Shown: positions 1 through 8,871, counted from the stretch's first letter. The stretch is DNA of 64,000 nucleotides from Rhodopseudomonas pseudopalustris (GCF_900110435.1 NZ_FODT01000006.1:186001-250000); one strand, 5' to 3'. Notes: generated by a model not told the origin, from the letters alone. Made by a program: numbers and translations.

Positions 1-131
1 GCGCCGATGAAGACCGCAGTGTCGCCGATAAAATGCACTGCGCCGACCGGTGCGCCGGTTGCAACCTCGATCACGCGATCGCTCACCGAGGCGATCGAAG
101 CCGCCTCGCCCGAAGTCTCGAACCCGGTCAT
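1..131 (-). CDS. WD40-like repeat protein, N-terminal part
   Basis: Partial gene running off the left edge; about 43 residues are visible. Its ATG (131-129) overlaps the TGA of the upstream CobW gene in an ATGA junction, so translation is probably coupled. The visible residues (after a short acidic lead, VIEVATGAPVGAVHFIGD) look like the first strands of a beta-propeller blade. No signal peptide is seen, so a cytoplasmic protein is expected. A WD40 protein following a CobW GTPase is an arrangement I recall from related rhizobia. The family call rests on few residues and stays tentative. Confidence 0.5.
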   Translation of the reverse strand, partial: MTGFETSGEAASIASVSDRVIEVATGAPVGAVHFIGDTAVFIG

Positions 132-1189
132 TGAACGATGCACTTCTCGAAGCCGTCGCGGATCGCCTGCTCCGGCAATTCGCGGCCGATGAAGACGACG
201 CGGCTCTGGCGCGGCTCGTCGTCCTTCCAGGCACGCTGGTGATCGCCCTCGAGCATCATATGCACGCCCTGGAACACGTAGCGGTCGGTGTCGCCGGCGA
301 AGGAGAGAATCCCCTTGGAGCGCAGGATCTTCTGGCCTTCGGTCTGCACCAGTTGCTGCAGCCACGGCATGAATTTGGCGGGATCGATCGGCTTGTCGCT
401 CTTCAGCGACAGCGATTGCATGTCCTCGTCGTGATAGTGCTTCAGGCCGTGGCCATCGCCATGGTCGTGGTGGTGATGATGGCCGTGGTCGTGGCCATGA
501 TCGTGATCATGGTGATGATCATGATCGTCGCCGGTTTCGAGGAATGCGGGCTCGATCTCCAGAATACGATCGAGATCGAAAGCGCCGCGATCCAGCACAT
601 CGGCCAGCGCGACCTGGCAGCGCTCGGTGTGATGCAGCCGCGCGTATGGGTTGATGGCGCGGATCCGCGCCTCGACTTCGGCGAGTTCGGGCTTGGTGAC
701 GAGATCGGTCTTGTTGAGCACGATGACGTCCGCGAAGGCGATCTGGTTCTTGGCCTCCGGCGCATCCTTGAGGCGGTCGCTCAGCCATTTCGCGTCGGCC
801 ACCGTCACCACCGCGTCGAGCCGCGAAAACGCCATCACGTCCTCGTCGACGAAGAACGTCTGCGCCACCGGCGCCGGATCGGCGAGGCCGGTGGTCTCGA
901 CGATGATCGCGTCGAACCTGCCCTTGCGCTTCATCAGGCCGCCGAGAATCCGGACCAGGTCGCCGCGCACGGTGCAGCAGACGCAGCCGTTGTTCATCTC
1001 GAACACTTCCTCGTCGGCGCCGATGATCAAATCGTTGTCGATGCCGATCTCGCCGAACTCGTTGACGATCACCGCGTACTTCTTGCCGTGGTTTTCCGAC
1101 AGGATGCGGTTCAGCAGCGTCGTCTTGCCGGCGCCGAGATAGCCGGTGAGGACGGTGACGGGAATTTTCGAGACAGCGGAAGACGTCAT
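128..1189 (-). CDS. CobW/COG0523-family GTPase, His-rich (zinc metallochaperone type)
   Basis: G3E-family GTPase of about 353 residues. The P-loop GYLGAGKTT lies at residues 16-24 and the metal-binding CxCC motif (NNGCVCC) at about 69-72. A very His/Asp-rich stretch (about residues 218-255) separates the GTPase domain from the CobW C-terminal domain. Such proteins bind Zn and are thought to deliver it to client enzymes or store it. The position beside a Zn/Mn importer supports a zinc role over cobalamin. I chose ATG 1189 because GGAG precedes it by about 12 bases; a GTG at 1207 is also possible. No Zur-like palindrome was seen directly upstream. Confidence 0.85.
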   Translation of the reverse strand: MTSSAVSKIPVTVLTGYLGAGKTTLLNRILSENHGKKYAVIVNEFGEIGIDNDLIIGADEEVFEMNNGCVCCTVRGDLVRILGGLMKRKGRFDAIIVETTGLADPAPVAQTFFVDEDVMAFSRLDAVVTVADAKWLSDRLKDAPEAKNQIAFADVIVLNKTDLVTKPELAEVEARIRAINPYARLHHTERCQVALADVLDRGAFDLDRILEIEPAFLETGDDHDHHHDHDHGHDHGHHHHHDHGDGHGLKHYHDEDMQSLSLKSDKPIDPAKFMPWLQQLVQTEGQKILRSKGILSFAGDTDRYVFQGVHMMLEGDHQRAWKDDEPRQSRVVFIGRELPEQAIRDGFEKCIVQ

Positions 1190-1337
1190 CGGCAGGCACT
1201 CCAGCACAAAGTCACGGACTGAGGCGCGTTCGGCTGCGCGTCTCTCATGACGAGACAGAAACGGGGGACCGCCATCCGCGTCAACATCCGCCCAACGGCG
1301 GATTCTGCGGGATCGGGCGGGACGAACGCCGCGTTAA

Positions 1338-1432
1338 AGCATGACCCCGAAAAGTGGACGCCGGTTTTCGGAAAAGATCATGCTCAAACAAGAACCTAGA
1401 GCGGGATGAAGATTCGAAGATAGGCATCCCGC
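1338..1432. repeat. Dispersed ~90-bp intergenic repeat with terminal hairpin (copy 1)
   Basis: Its core on the minus strand reads TGATCTTTTCCGAAAACCGG, followed by CCACTTTTCGG. The whole segment matches 17938-18028 over about 88 bp, including a GCGGGATG...CATCCCGC inverted repeat (1401-1408 / 1425-1432) just after the binding-protein stop codon. That inverted repeat could help end transcription. A shorter diverged copy lies near 52438. Repeats with this core are common between genes in Bradyrhizobium and Rhodopseudomonas; I know of no assigned function. Confidence 0.75.
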
Positions 1433-1433
1433 C

Positions 1434-2303
1434 CTAGTTCGCGAGCGCGCTCGTCAGCGTCCTTATATTGTGCCTGACCATATCAATGTAAGTGGGGGCG
1501 TCGCCGTTTTCGGCCGTCAGGCTGTCGGAATACAGCGTGCCGCCGATCCTGGCGCCGGTCTCGGCGGCGATCCGCTGGATCAGCCGCGGGTCGCTGATGT
1601 TCTCGAGGAACACCGCGGGGATCTTCGAGGTGCGGATCTGGGTGATGATGCGGGCGACGTCGCGGGCGCTGACCTCGGACTCGGTCGAGACACCCTGCGG
1701 CGCGATGAAGGCGATGTCGTAGGAATCGGCGAAATAGCCGAACGCGTCGTGGCTCGAGATGACCTTGCGGGCCGCGGCCGGGATCTTCGCCGCGGCGTCG
1801 CGCACCTCGCGATCGAGCGCGTCGAGCTTGTCCAGATAGGCGTCGGCATTGGCCCGATACGCCGCTGCGCCGGCCGGATCGGCCGCAACCAGCGCGTCGC
1901 GGATGTTCGACACATATACTTTGGCGTTCGTCACCGATTGCCAGCCATGGGGATCGGCTTCGGAGCCGAGCTTGCGGGTCTTGACGCCCTTGGTGGCGGT
2001 GACGATCGTGGCCTTGCCGCCTGACGACTGCACCAGCCGGGGCAGCCAGCCTTCGAGCCCCAACCCGTTGACCACGACGAGCCTGGCGTCGGCGACCCGC
2101 TTCGCGTCGCGCGGCGACGGCGTGTAGATATGGACGTCGCCTGTCGGCCCGACCAGCGTGGTGACGGCGACCCTGTCGCCGCCGACGTTGCGGACGAAAT
2201 CGCCGAGGATCGAGAAGCTGGCGACGACGCCGATGCGATCGTCGGCGCGTACGGCTCCCGCCCCGACCAGCAGCGAGATGATGACGATCGCAATTCGAAA
2301 CAT
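1434..2303 (-). CDS. znuA: Zn/Mn ABC transporter periplasmic binding protein (cluster A-I)
   Basis: TroA/ZnuA-type metal-binding protein of 289 residues with a signal peptide ending near AVRA. Probable metal ligands are the His in GDVHIYTPSPRD, the His in DPHGWQ, the His in SSHDAF, and an Asp in the C-terminal YSDS segment. The long His-rich loop of classical ZnuA is absent, as in AztC and Mn-type proteins, so specificity cannot be read from the protein alone. The Zur-like site at the head of the operon favours zinc. It begins 3 bases after the permease stop and is the last gene of the transporter operon. Confidence 0.85.
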   Translation of the reverse strand: MFRIAIVIISLLVGAGAVRADDRIGVVASFSILGDFVRNVGGDRVAVTTLVGPTGDVHIYTPSPRDAKRVADARLVVVNGLGLEGWLPRLVQSSGGKATIVTATKGVKTRKLGSEADPHGWQSVTNAKVYVSNIRDALVAADPAGAAAYRANADAYLDKLDALDREVRDAAAKIPAAARKVISSHDAFGYFADSYDIAFIAPQGVSTESEVSARDVARIITQIRTSKIPAVFLENISDPRLIQRIAAETGARIGGTLYSDSLTAENGDAPTYIDMVRHNIRTLTSALAN

Positions 2304-2306
2304 GCC

Positions 2307-3179
2307 TCAGGCCTCGAGATGGCGGCCGGTGAACACTTTACGCACCACGCCGCCAGCTCGGCCGAAGAGCAGGGAGACGATGTAGATCAGCGCCGCGATC
2401 AGGATGATCGCGGGCCCGGACGGCACGCGGGTGAAGAAAGACAGCACCAGCCCGAAATAGCCGGACAGCATCGCGCTGCCGACCGCGACCAGCATCATGC
2501 CGGTGATGTCGCGGGCCCAGAATTTGGCGATGCCGGCCGGCAGAATCATCAACCCGACCGCAAGCAGCGTTCCGAGCGCGTGGAAGCCATTGACCAGATT
2601 GATCACCACCAGCGCCATGAACGCCAGATGCGCCGGCGCACCGGCGCGGCTGACGGTCCGCAAAAACAGCGGATCGACGCATTCGATCACCAGCGGCCGG
2701 TAGATCACCGCCAAGACAAATAGAGTGAGCGTCGCGTTGAAGGCGATCACCAGCAGCGTCTGGTCGTCCATCGCCAGGATGTTGCCGAACAGCACGTGCA
2801 GCAGGTCGATATTGGTGCCCTTCATCGACACGATGGTCACGCCCAGCGCCAGCGACACCAGATAGAACGCCGCCAGCGAGGCGTCCTCCTTGAGTTCGGT
2901 GACGCGCGACACCACGCCGGCCAGGATCGCCACCGCGAAGCCGGCGATCAGTCCGCCGAAGGTCATCGCGAACAGATTGAGCCCGGACAACAGGAAGCCG
3001 ATCGCGGCGCCCGGCAGGATCGCATGCGCCATCGCGTCGCCGACCAGGCTCATCCGTCGCAGCATCAGGAACACGCCGATCGGCGCGCCGCCGAGTGACA
3101 AGGCGACAATGCCGGCAAGCGCACGGCGCATGAATTCAAAGTCGGAGAAGGGCGCGATCAGCGCCTGATACAGCAGCAT
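2307..3179 (-). CDS. znuB: Zn/Mn ABC transporter permease
   Basis: ABC-3 family integral membrane permease of 290 residues with about eight or nine hydrophobic helices (for example IVALSLGGAPIGVFLMLRRM, and the segment around SMKGTNIDLLHVLFGNILAMD typical of this family). It forms the channel for the metal released by the periplasmic binding protein. It starts 3 bases after the ATPase stop codon and ends 3 bases before the binding-protein start, so the three genes form a tight operon. Confidence 0.88.
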   Translation of the reverse strand: MLLYQALIAPFSDFEFMRRALAGIVALSLGGAPIGVFLMLRRMSLVGDAMAHAILPGAAIGFLLSGLNLFAMTFGGLIAGFAVAILAGVVSRVTELKEDASLAAFYLVSLALGVTIVSMKGTNIDLLHVLFGNILAMDDQTLLVIAFNATLTLFVLAVIYRPLVIECVDPLFLRTVSRAGAPAHLAFMALVVINLVNGFHALGTLLAVGLMILPAGIAKFWARDITGMMLVAVGSAMLSGYFGLVLSFFTRVPSGPAIILIAALIYIVSLLFGRAGGVVRKVFTGRHLEA

Positions 3180-3182
3180 GGC

Positions 3183-3947
3183 TTAGGCCGCCCGCGCCGG
3201 TGAGGCGGCGGCGGTGCAGGCCGCGGCGCCGTCGTCGAAGGCCTCGCACATCCGCCGCGCCTCGGCCTGATTGGCCGTGGTCAGCACCTCGTCGGTCCGG
3301 CCCCAGGCCACGGCGGTGCGCGCCAGCAGCAGCGTCTCCGGGAAACTGGTGCGAACCAGCTCCATATCGTGCAGCGCTGCGATCACGGTGCGGCCCTCAT
3401 CATGCCATCGCCCGATCAGCGTCACGAGATCGGCGGTGGTGCGGGCGTCGACGGCGTTGAATGGCTCGTCCAGCACGATGACGCGCGCATCCTGCAGCAG
3501 CACACGGGCGAACAGCATTCGCTGGGTCTGGCCGCCGGACAGCGTGCCGATATTGCGGTTCTCGAATCCGGAGAGGCCGACGGCAGCGAGCGCATTCGCG
3601 ATCTTCGGCCGCGCCGCCTTACCGACCCCGCCGAACGATCCGCTGGTCCGCCACAGCCCGGTGCCGACGAAGTCGAACACCGAGATCGGAAAGCTGCGGT
3701 CGATATCGGCGGACTGCGGCAGATAGGCGATATCGCGGATATCGACGCCGCCGCGACCGATCGAGCCAGCGAGCGGCTTGAGGATCCCGACGATGCCGCG
3801 GAATAGAGTGGACTTGCCGGCGCCGTTCGGGCCGACCACCGCCAGCAACGCGCCGGCGGCAATCTCGCCGCTGAGGTGATGGACTGCCGGATGCCGGTCA
3901 TAACCCAACGTCAAATCATTGAATTGCAGTTGCGCGACCATCGTCAT
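3183..3947 (-). CDS. znuC: Zn/Mn ABC transporter ATP-binding protein
   Basis: ABC ATPase of about 254 residues. Walker A is GPNGAGKST, the signature motif is LSGGQ, Walker B is VIVLDEP, and the switch His lies in ALHDME. It powers the importer formed with the permease and binding protein downstream. The start at 3947 (MTMVAQLQF) is chosen because its ATG overlaps the TGA of the preceding small His-rich ORF in an ATGA junction; the longer reading frame to 3974 would extend into that ORF. The C-terminus has a short Ala-rich tail. Confidence 0.9.
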   Translation of the reverse strand: MTMVAQLQFNDLTLGYDRHPAVHHLSGEIAAGALLAVVGPNGAGKSTLFRGIVGILKPLAGSIGRGGVDIRDIAYLPQSADIDRSFPISVFDFVGTGLWRTSGSFGGVGKAARPKIANALAAVGLSGFENRNIGTLSGGQTQRMLFARVLLQDARVIVLDEPFNAVDARTTADLVTLIGRWHDEGRTVIAALHDMELVRTSFPETLLLARTAVAWGRTDEVLTTANQAEARRMCEAFDDGAAACTAAASPARAA

Positions 3948-4141
3948 CTCATCGCCAGCAAAACCACCGCCCACAGCGCGGCGCTGACCGCCGCAGCGGC
4001 CAGCAGGCGTGATGTCAGCGTCATGCGCAGAATCGACCAGGGGGTCGGCTGCACCGGGTGCGGCGAATCAACGCCATGAACATGCATGTGAACCGGCTTC
4101 GGCGAGGCGAAGGGATGGGAATGTGGGGGATGACCGTCCAC
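3944..4141 (-). CDS. Small His-rich single-pass membrane protein, first gene of the zinc operon
   Basis: Reading frame of about 65 residues from a GTG at 4141; an ATG at 4192 or 4087 is possible. The N-terminal half carries seven His within about 28 residues (HPPHSHP and VHMHVHG segments). The C-terminal half is one hydrophobic helix (SRLLAAAAVSAALWAVVLLA). Its stop overlaps the ATPase start (ATGA), and the Zur-like palindrome lies directly upstream, so it would be expressed first in the operon. The ATG at 4192 sits inside that palindrome and is unlikely. I do not recognise a named family. A metal-binding accessory or sensor role is an inference from composition and position. Confidence 0.6.
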   Translation of the reverse strand: MDGHPPHSHPFASPKPVHMHVHGVDSPHPVQPTPWSILRMTLTSRLLAAAAVSAALWAVVLLAMR

Positions 4142-4176
4142 TGCGAACCGCCCGAATGGAGGCTGAAGGAGATGCT

Positions 4177-4191
4177 TGTTACAATATAACA
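4177..4191. promoter_or_regulatory. Zur-like operator palindrome
   Basis: TGTTACAATATAACA: perfect 5-bp arms (TGTTA/TAACA) around a 5-bp AT-rich centre. It resembles the AT-rich palindromes bound by alphaproteobacterial Zur and lies immediately upstream of the Zn/Mn importer operon. Zur with zinc would block transcription here. Confidence 0.7.
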
Positions 4192-4192
4192 T

Positions 4193-4522
4193 TATTGCTG
4201 GAACGCGTCGATCAACTATCGACGGTAAATTAATAGAGATTGACCCTCGGAATGCCGATAAACAGCCGCGCCTTCAGGCAGAATCCGGCGATGCTCAACC
4301 GGAGGGCAGCGCGGAACCCGTTTAAGGCAAATTTAAGGTTTCTTTTAGGTTCCATTAAGCACTGAAAATTGTTGAAACTCATAAGGTTAGTTCCAGCGTC
4401 AGTGTTGCCTCCAGGTGACAGCTTTTTACGCGAGGTCGGGCTAAACCTTGATCCAGATGGTGACGACGAACGGCACCTCTGTTGAAGACTCGCACCTCTG
4501 TTGAAGACTCCTGGAGAACAAA
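4193..4522. other. Intergenic region between the zinc operon and the Omp25-like gene
   Basis: 330 bp holding divergent promoters. No further gene is supported. It contains an AT-rich stretch (4318-4385) likely to hold the OMP promoter, and a 19-bp tandem duplication (4473-4510) just before the ribosome binding site. Confidence 0.6.
4473..4510. repeat. 19-bp perfect tandem duplication in the OMP leader
   Basis: GCACCTCTGTTGAAGACTC occurs twice head to tail (4473-4491 and 4492-4510), ending 12 bases before the OMP start codon, so it lies in the 5' leader just ahead of the GGAG ribosome binding site. Confidence 0.95.
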
Positions 4523-5239
4523 ATGAAAAAGATCCTTCTCGCAACCGTCGCTCTGGTTGCCTTCGGCGCGGCTCCGGCCCTCGCCGCCGACCTCGCGGCC
4601 CGCCCCTACAACAAGGCCCCGGTCTACGCTCCCCCGGTTCCGATCTATAACTGGACCGGCTTCTACATCGGTGGTCACATCGGCGGCGCCTTCGCCGGCG
4701 ACAACAGCATCGGCACCGGCGTCACCGCCAACAGCGATGGCAAGTTCCTCGGTGGTGTGCAGGCTGGTTACGACTGGCAGTTCGCTCCGAGCTGGGTGCT
4801 CGGTGTTGAAGGTCAGTACTCCTGGCTGAGCGGCACCAACGACGCGGTTGCCTTCACCGTCGTCGGCCAGCCCGGCATCTACTCCTTCTCGGACAACCAG
4901 CGCGGTCTGGCGTCGGTCACCGGCCGCCTCGGCTACACCTGGGGTCCGGCACTGCTCTACGTCAAGGGCGGTTGGGCCTATGCCGACTACAAGTCCAGCC
5001 TGTCGAACACGGTCCTCGGCTCGATCTCGTCCACCAGCAGCCAGGACGGTTACACCGTCGGCGGCGGTCTCGAGTACCTGTTCGCTCAGAACTGGTCGGG
5101 CAAGATCGAATACCAGTACTACGACTTCGGCAACGTCGATCTGGGCGCTGGCTTCACCGCCAAGAACGACCAGCACGTCGTCAAGGCCGGCCTGAACTAC
5201 CGCTTCAACTGGGGTGGCCCGGTCGTCGCGAAGTACTGA
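4523..5239 (+). CDS. Outer-membrane beta-barrel protein, Omp25/Omp31 type
   Basis: 238 residues with a classical signal peptide (cleavage near ALAA/DLA). A short Pro-rich linker is followed by YNWTGFYIGGHIGG, the usual opening strand of rhizobial eight-stranded Omp25/RopB barrels. Alternating aromatic strands run to the C-terminal strand NYRFNWGGPVVAKY. The ribosome binding site CTGGAG lies 7-8 bases ahead of the ATG. A strong terminator follows, so it is monocistronic. Such barrels are abundant surface proteins of structural or host-interaction roles; the exact role here is unknown. Confidence 0.88.
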   Translation: MKKILLATVALVAFGAAPALAADLAARPYNKAPVYAPPVPIYNWTGFYIGGHIGGAFAGDNSIGTGVTANSDGKFLGGVQAGYDWQFAPSWVLGVEGQYSWLSGTNDAVAFTVVGQPGIYSFSDNQRGLASVTGRLGYTWGPALLYVKGGWAYADYKSSLSNTVLGSISSTSSQDGYTVGGGLEYLFAQNWSGKIEYQYYDFGNVDLGAGFTAKNDQHVVKAGLNYRFNWGGPVVAKY

Positions 5240-5271
5240 TAAGTACTGACAAATTCCCTTCGGGGGCGGAA

Positions 5272-5299
5272 AGGGCCGGCATTATGCCGGCCCTTTTTG
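5272..5299 (+). terminator. Rho-independent terminator of the OMP gene
   Basis: AGGGCCGGC, loop ATTAT, GCCGGCCCT, then a run of T: a 9-bp GC-rich stem directly after the barrel gene. Confidence 0.9.
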
Positions 5300-5478
5300 T
5301 TTGAGCGATCATGGTCTTGGGCCGATCCTGGCCAGCGATTCTGTCTGCGCGGCCGACGCCCGCAAAATCGTACAAAACCGCACACCCCAGATTGTACAAA
5401 ATTTACTACCTGCCCCGATAGTGCACCAAGCCATCGTTGCAACCAAAACGAGGCACAGTGAAATAATTGGGGGCGGGA

Positions 5479-7617
5479 ATGTTTGGACGGCAGAAGAAGG
5501 TCGCGCGCACGGGCGCGCGCAAGCCTCAATTCGGCATTCGCGGCAGCCTGTTCGCTGCCTTTGCGGTGATCGCCGGCATGGCGATTCTGATCAGCGCGGG
5601 AGCGGGCGTCAGCCTGCGGGAACTCGGGGCATCGATGTCGGCGCTGAGCGGGCGGGACATCCCCAAGCTCGCCGCCAGCCTGGAACTCGCGGCTGAAAGC
5701 CAGCGGCTGGCCAGCCTCGCGCCGATGCTGCTGGCCTCGGCTACGCCGGACCAGCTGAAGGAGCGCGCGGCGCAGATGAAGCAGGCGCAGTCACTCGCCA
5801 CCCAGAGGCTCGCCGACATTACCAGCTACGGCGCCGACAAAGCGGTGATCGCGGCAATGTCCGAGACCCTCCGCAATATCGACGATACCATCCGCAGCCT
5901 CGGCGCCGCCGCGCAGGAACGGCTCGATCTGGCGGGCCAGCACGAGAAGGTCTACGACGCGCTGCGCAGTTTGCATGACGACTTCATCGCCATCGCCAAT
6001 CCGGCGATGCTGAATGCGCAGATCCAAATGAATGCGGTGCTGGCCTCGGCAAACCTCTCGCAGGACGACGCGATCGAGGCCGGGCGGCGGATCGACCAGC
6101 TCGGCAACGTGATTGCGCTCAGCAATCTGGCGGCGTCCAACCTGATGGCGGCGCTGTCGGCCCGCAATTCCGACGCGCTCGAGCCGGTCGAGACCTCGTT
6201 CAAGGAGGCTCGGCAGCAGGTCAATTCCAATCTCGAGGGGATGTCCGACAACGAAACCACCGCGGCGATCAAGGCGGCGGCGCAGAAACTGCTGGCGCTG
6301 GGCGACGGCAAGACCAGCATCTTCAGGATGCGTCAAAAGGAACTCGACGCCAGCGACTACAGCGACCTGATTCTCGACGAGACCCGCAAGCTCAATGTCG
6401 GCCTCGGCATCAGCGTCAAGCAGCTCGTCGACAGCGTTCGCAGCGAGACCTCGGCGGCCGCGGCGCGGGCGCAGCAGCAGATCGCGCTGTCGACCGAGGT
6501 GATGATCGGCCTCGGCGCGCTCACTTTGGTCGGTTCGGCGCTGTTTGTCTGGCTTTACGTCGGCCGCAGCATCCTGCGACGGCTCGGCGGACTGCAGCGC
6601 TCGATGCAATCGCTTTCGGCCGGCAATCTCGACACCGAAATCGATCGCGGCAACCGCCGGGACGAAATCGCGGTGATGGCGGAAACGCTCGAAGTGTTCC
6701 GCGACAGCATGATCAAGGCGCGATCGCTCAGCGAGGAGCAGGACAAGGACCGCACCGCCAAGGCCGAACGGACGGCGCGGATCGAGGGCCGAATCGCCGA
6801 TTTCGAGGCCAAGGTGCGGGCCGCGATGGAAAAGCTGCAGGCCTCGACCAATTCGATGCAGGAGACCGCGCAAAGCATGGCGGAGACCGCCGAGCGATCG
6901 AGCTCGCTGGTCACCGCGGTCGCTTCCGCCGCCGAGGAGACTTCTGTCAACGTCCAGACCGTCGCCTCCGGCACAGATCAGCTGGCGTCGTCGATCAACG
7001 AGATCAGCCGGCAGGTCACGACGTCGGCGGAGATCGCCAACAAGGCCGTGCAGGAAGCCGGCACCACCGACACCACGATGCAAGGTCTGGCCGACAATGC
7101 CGAGCGCATCAGCGCGGTGATCGACCTGATCCAGAGCATCGCCTCGCAGACCAACCTGCTGGCGCTGAACGCGACCATCGAGGCGGCGCGCGCCGGCGAC
7201 GCCGGCCGCGGCTTCGCCGTGGTCGCCTCCGAGGTCAAGAGCCTCGCCAGCCAAACCGCGAAGGCGACCGAGGAGATCCGCTCGCAGATCGTCGCAATGC
7301 AGGGCGTCACCAACTCGGCGGTGGGGGCGATCCGCAACATCAGCCAGACCATCACGTCGATCAACGAGGTGACCACCGCGATCACCGCGGCGGTGGAAGA
7401 ACAGGGCGCGGCGACCCGCGAAATCGCCCGCAACATCCAGCAGGCCGCGGGCGGCACCAGCGAGGTCTCCGGCAACATCGTCGGCGTCAGCGCCGCCTCG
7501 ACACAGGCCGGTTCGGCGGCGTCCGAAGTGCTCGCGGCATCCGGCGCGCTGCGCGGCGAGGCCGACCTGCTGCGCGGCGAGATCGACGCATTTCTGGTCA
7601 ATATCCGCGCCGCCTGA
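5479..7617 (+). CDS. Methyl-accepting chemotaxis protein
   Basis: Transducer of about 712 residues. TM1 lies at about residues 23-45. A helical periplasmic ligand-binding region reaches to about 330, then TM2 ([21 protein letters not shown]), a HAMP domain, and a long cytoplasmic coiled coil. The hairpin tip is recognisable ([22 protein letters not shown]), where CheA and CheW bind. ATG 5479 is preferred over a TTG at 5467 because GGGGGCGGG lies just upstream. The C-terminus has no CheR-tethering pentapeptide. The ligand cannot be inferred. It stands alone, with no che genes nearby. Confidence 0.92.
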   Translation: MFGRQKKVARTGARKPQFGIRGSLFAAFAVIAGMAILISAGAGVSLRELGASMSALSGRDIPKLAASLELAAESQRLASLAPMLLASATPDQLKERAAQMKQAQSLATQRLADITSYGADKAVIAAMSETLRNIDDTIRSLGAAAQERLDLAGQHEKVYDALRSLHDDFIAIANPAMLNAQIQMNAVLASANLSQDDAIEAGRRIDQLGNVIALSNLAASNLMAALSARNSDALEPVETSFKEARQQVNSNLEGMSDNETTAAIKAAAQKLLALGDGKTSIFRMRQKELDASDYSDLILDETRKLNVGLGISVKQLVDSVRSETSAAAARAQQQIALSTEVMIGLGALTLVGSALFVWLYVGRSILRRLGGLQRSMQSLSAGNLDTEIDRGNRRDEIAVMAETLEVFRDSMIKARSLSEEQDKDRTAKAERTARIEGRIADFEAKVRAAMEKLQASTNSMQETAQSMAETAERSSSLVTAVASAAEETSVNVQTVASGTDQLASSINEISRQVTTSAEIANKAVQEAGTTDTTMQGLADNAERISAVIDLIQSIASQTNLLALNATIEAARAGDAGRGFAVVASEVKSLASQTAKATEEIRSQIVAMQGVTNSAVGAIRNISQTITSINEVTTAITAAVEEQGAATREIARNIQQAAGGTSEVSGNIVGVSAASTQAGSAASEVLAASGALRGEADLLRGEIDAFLVNIRAA

Positions 7618-7806
7618 TCCTGGTGTCGCGGAGACAGCTGGCGGCGTGCGCGCCACCGGCTGTTGTTTGCGCTTGCCTTGCAATTTGCGCATGGCAGCGC
7701 GCCATCCCCGCGGCAGAGCTGTGATGTCCGCAGACGGCTCCGGCGGTTTTTCGACTGGCGCTGCCGGCGCTGTCCCGCTAAGTCGAGAGAGGGAGCCTGC
7801 AAAAAA

Positions 7807-8871
7807 ATGCATAAGAAAAACGACGCCGTCGACAAACCCCACGACGATTTGCGCTTTCCGCTGGAGAGCCACCCCGGCCCGCACGAGGCTGTCGAGATCG
7901 CGCCCGGCGTATTGTGGCTGCGGCTTAAACTGCCGTTCCGCCTCAACCATGTGAACATCTATCTGCTCGCCGATGGTGACGGCTGGGCCATGGTCGATAC
8001 CGGCTTCGGCAACGACACCACGATCGCGGCGTGGGAGACGCTGTTCGACGGCGCGCTCAAAGGCTTCAGCATCAGCCGGGTGATCGTGACCCACGCTCAC
8101 CCCGACCATTTCGGCCAGGCCGGCTGGCTCGTTCAGCGTTTCCGCTGTCCGTTTTACATGTCGCAGATCGAGTATCTGCAGGGCGTCTACCATCAAAACC
8201 GCCGCACAGAGGAGCGCCTCGTCAATTCGCGCGAATTCTTCCACCGCCACGGCATGGACGAGACGATCACCGCGCAATTGCTCGGCCGCGGGCAGGACTA
8301 TCTGAAACGCACGGTGCCGCTGCCGGCGGCGTATCGCCGGCTCACCAAGGGCGACGATATTCAGATCGGCGCGCGAAGCTTTCGCATCATCACCGGCGCC
8401 GGCCACTCGCCGGATCAGGTGATGCTGTACTGCGCCGCAGACAAACTGTTTCTGTCGGCCGATCAGGTGCTGAGCAAGATCTCTCCGAATGTCAGCGTCT
8501 GGGCCCACGAACCGGACGAAAACGCGCTCGGCTCGTATCTGACATCGCTCGCCGAGCTGGCGACGATCCTGCCCGACGACGTGCTGGTGCTGCCCGGTCA
8601 CGGCCTGCCGTTCTACGGCGTCAAGACCCGCATCAAGCAACTCGCCGATCACCACGAGGAACGCTGCGACATGATCGCGGACGCCTGCCGCGACGCGGCG
8701 ATGAGTTCCGCAGAACTGGTGCCGGTGGTATTCCACAAACACGTACTGGATGCACATCAGACCGGCTTCGCCGCCGGCGAACTGATCGCGCATGTGAACT
8801 ACATGCTTGTGAAGAAGCGCCTGCAGATCGTCGACAGCTCCGACGGCATCCTGCGCTTCAAGGCCGGTTAA
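7807..8871 (+). CDS. Metallo-beta-lactamase-fold hydrolase
   Basis: 354 residues from ATG 7807; the open frame extends 144 bases upstream without convincing start signals. The di-metal motif THAHPDH is present, followed by GAGHSPDQ and LPGHG as later metal ligands. The C-terminal third (EERCDMIADACRD... and HKHVLDAHQTGFAAGEL) looks like the winged-helix extension of LACTB2-like proteins. The substrate is unknown; thioesterase, glyoxalase-II-like or nuclease activity are all possible. It lies upstream of hemA but is separated from it by a regulatory region with its own FNR-type box. Confidence 0.8.
   Translation: MHKKNDAVDKPHDDLRFPLESHPGPHEAVEIAPGVLWLRLKLPFRLNHVNIYLLADGDGWAMVDTGFGNDTTIAAWETLFDGALKGFSISRVIVTHAHPDHFGQAGWLVQRFRCPFYMSQIEYLQGVYHQNRRTEERLVNSREFFHRHGMDETITAQLLGRGQDYLKRTVPLPAAYRRLTKGDDIQIGARSFRIITGAGHSPDQVMLYCAADKLFLSADQVLSKISPNVSVWAHEPDENALGSYLTSLAELATILPDDVLVLPGHGLPFYGVKTRIKQLADHHEERCDMIADACRDAAMSSAELVPVVFHKHVLDAHQTGFAAGELIAHVNYMLVKKRLQIVDSSDGILRFKAG

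Noticed and set aside
1-131. AztD-type periplasmic zinc chaperone
   Set aside because: AztD is also a beta-propeller near a zinc ABC importer, but it needs an export signal; the visible N-terminus has none and the gene is coupled to CobW instead.
50-1222. 390-codon open frame on the plus strand opposite the CobW gene
   Set aside because: Val/His repeats are the antisense of the His-rich stretch; no motif and no start signals.
5791-8793. 1000-codon open frame on the minus strand
   Set aside because: It lies opposite the chemotaxis receptor and MBL genes, its translation is Arg/His/Asp-rich without any family feature, and it arises from GC-rich codon bias in the antisense frame.
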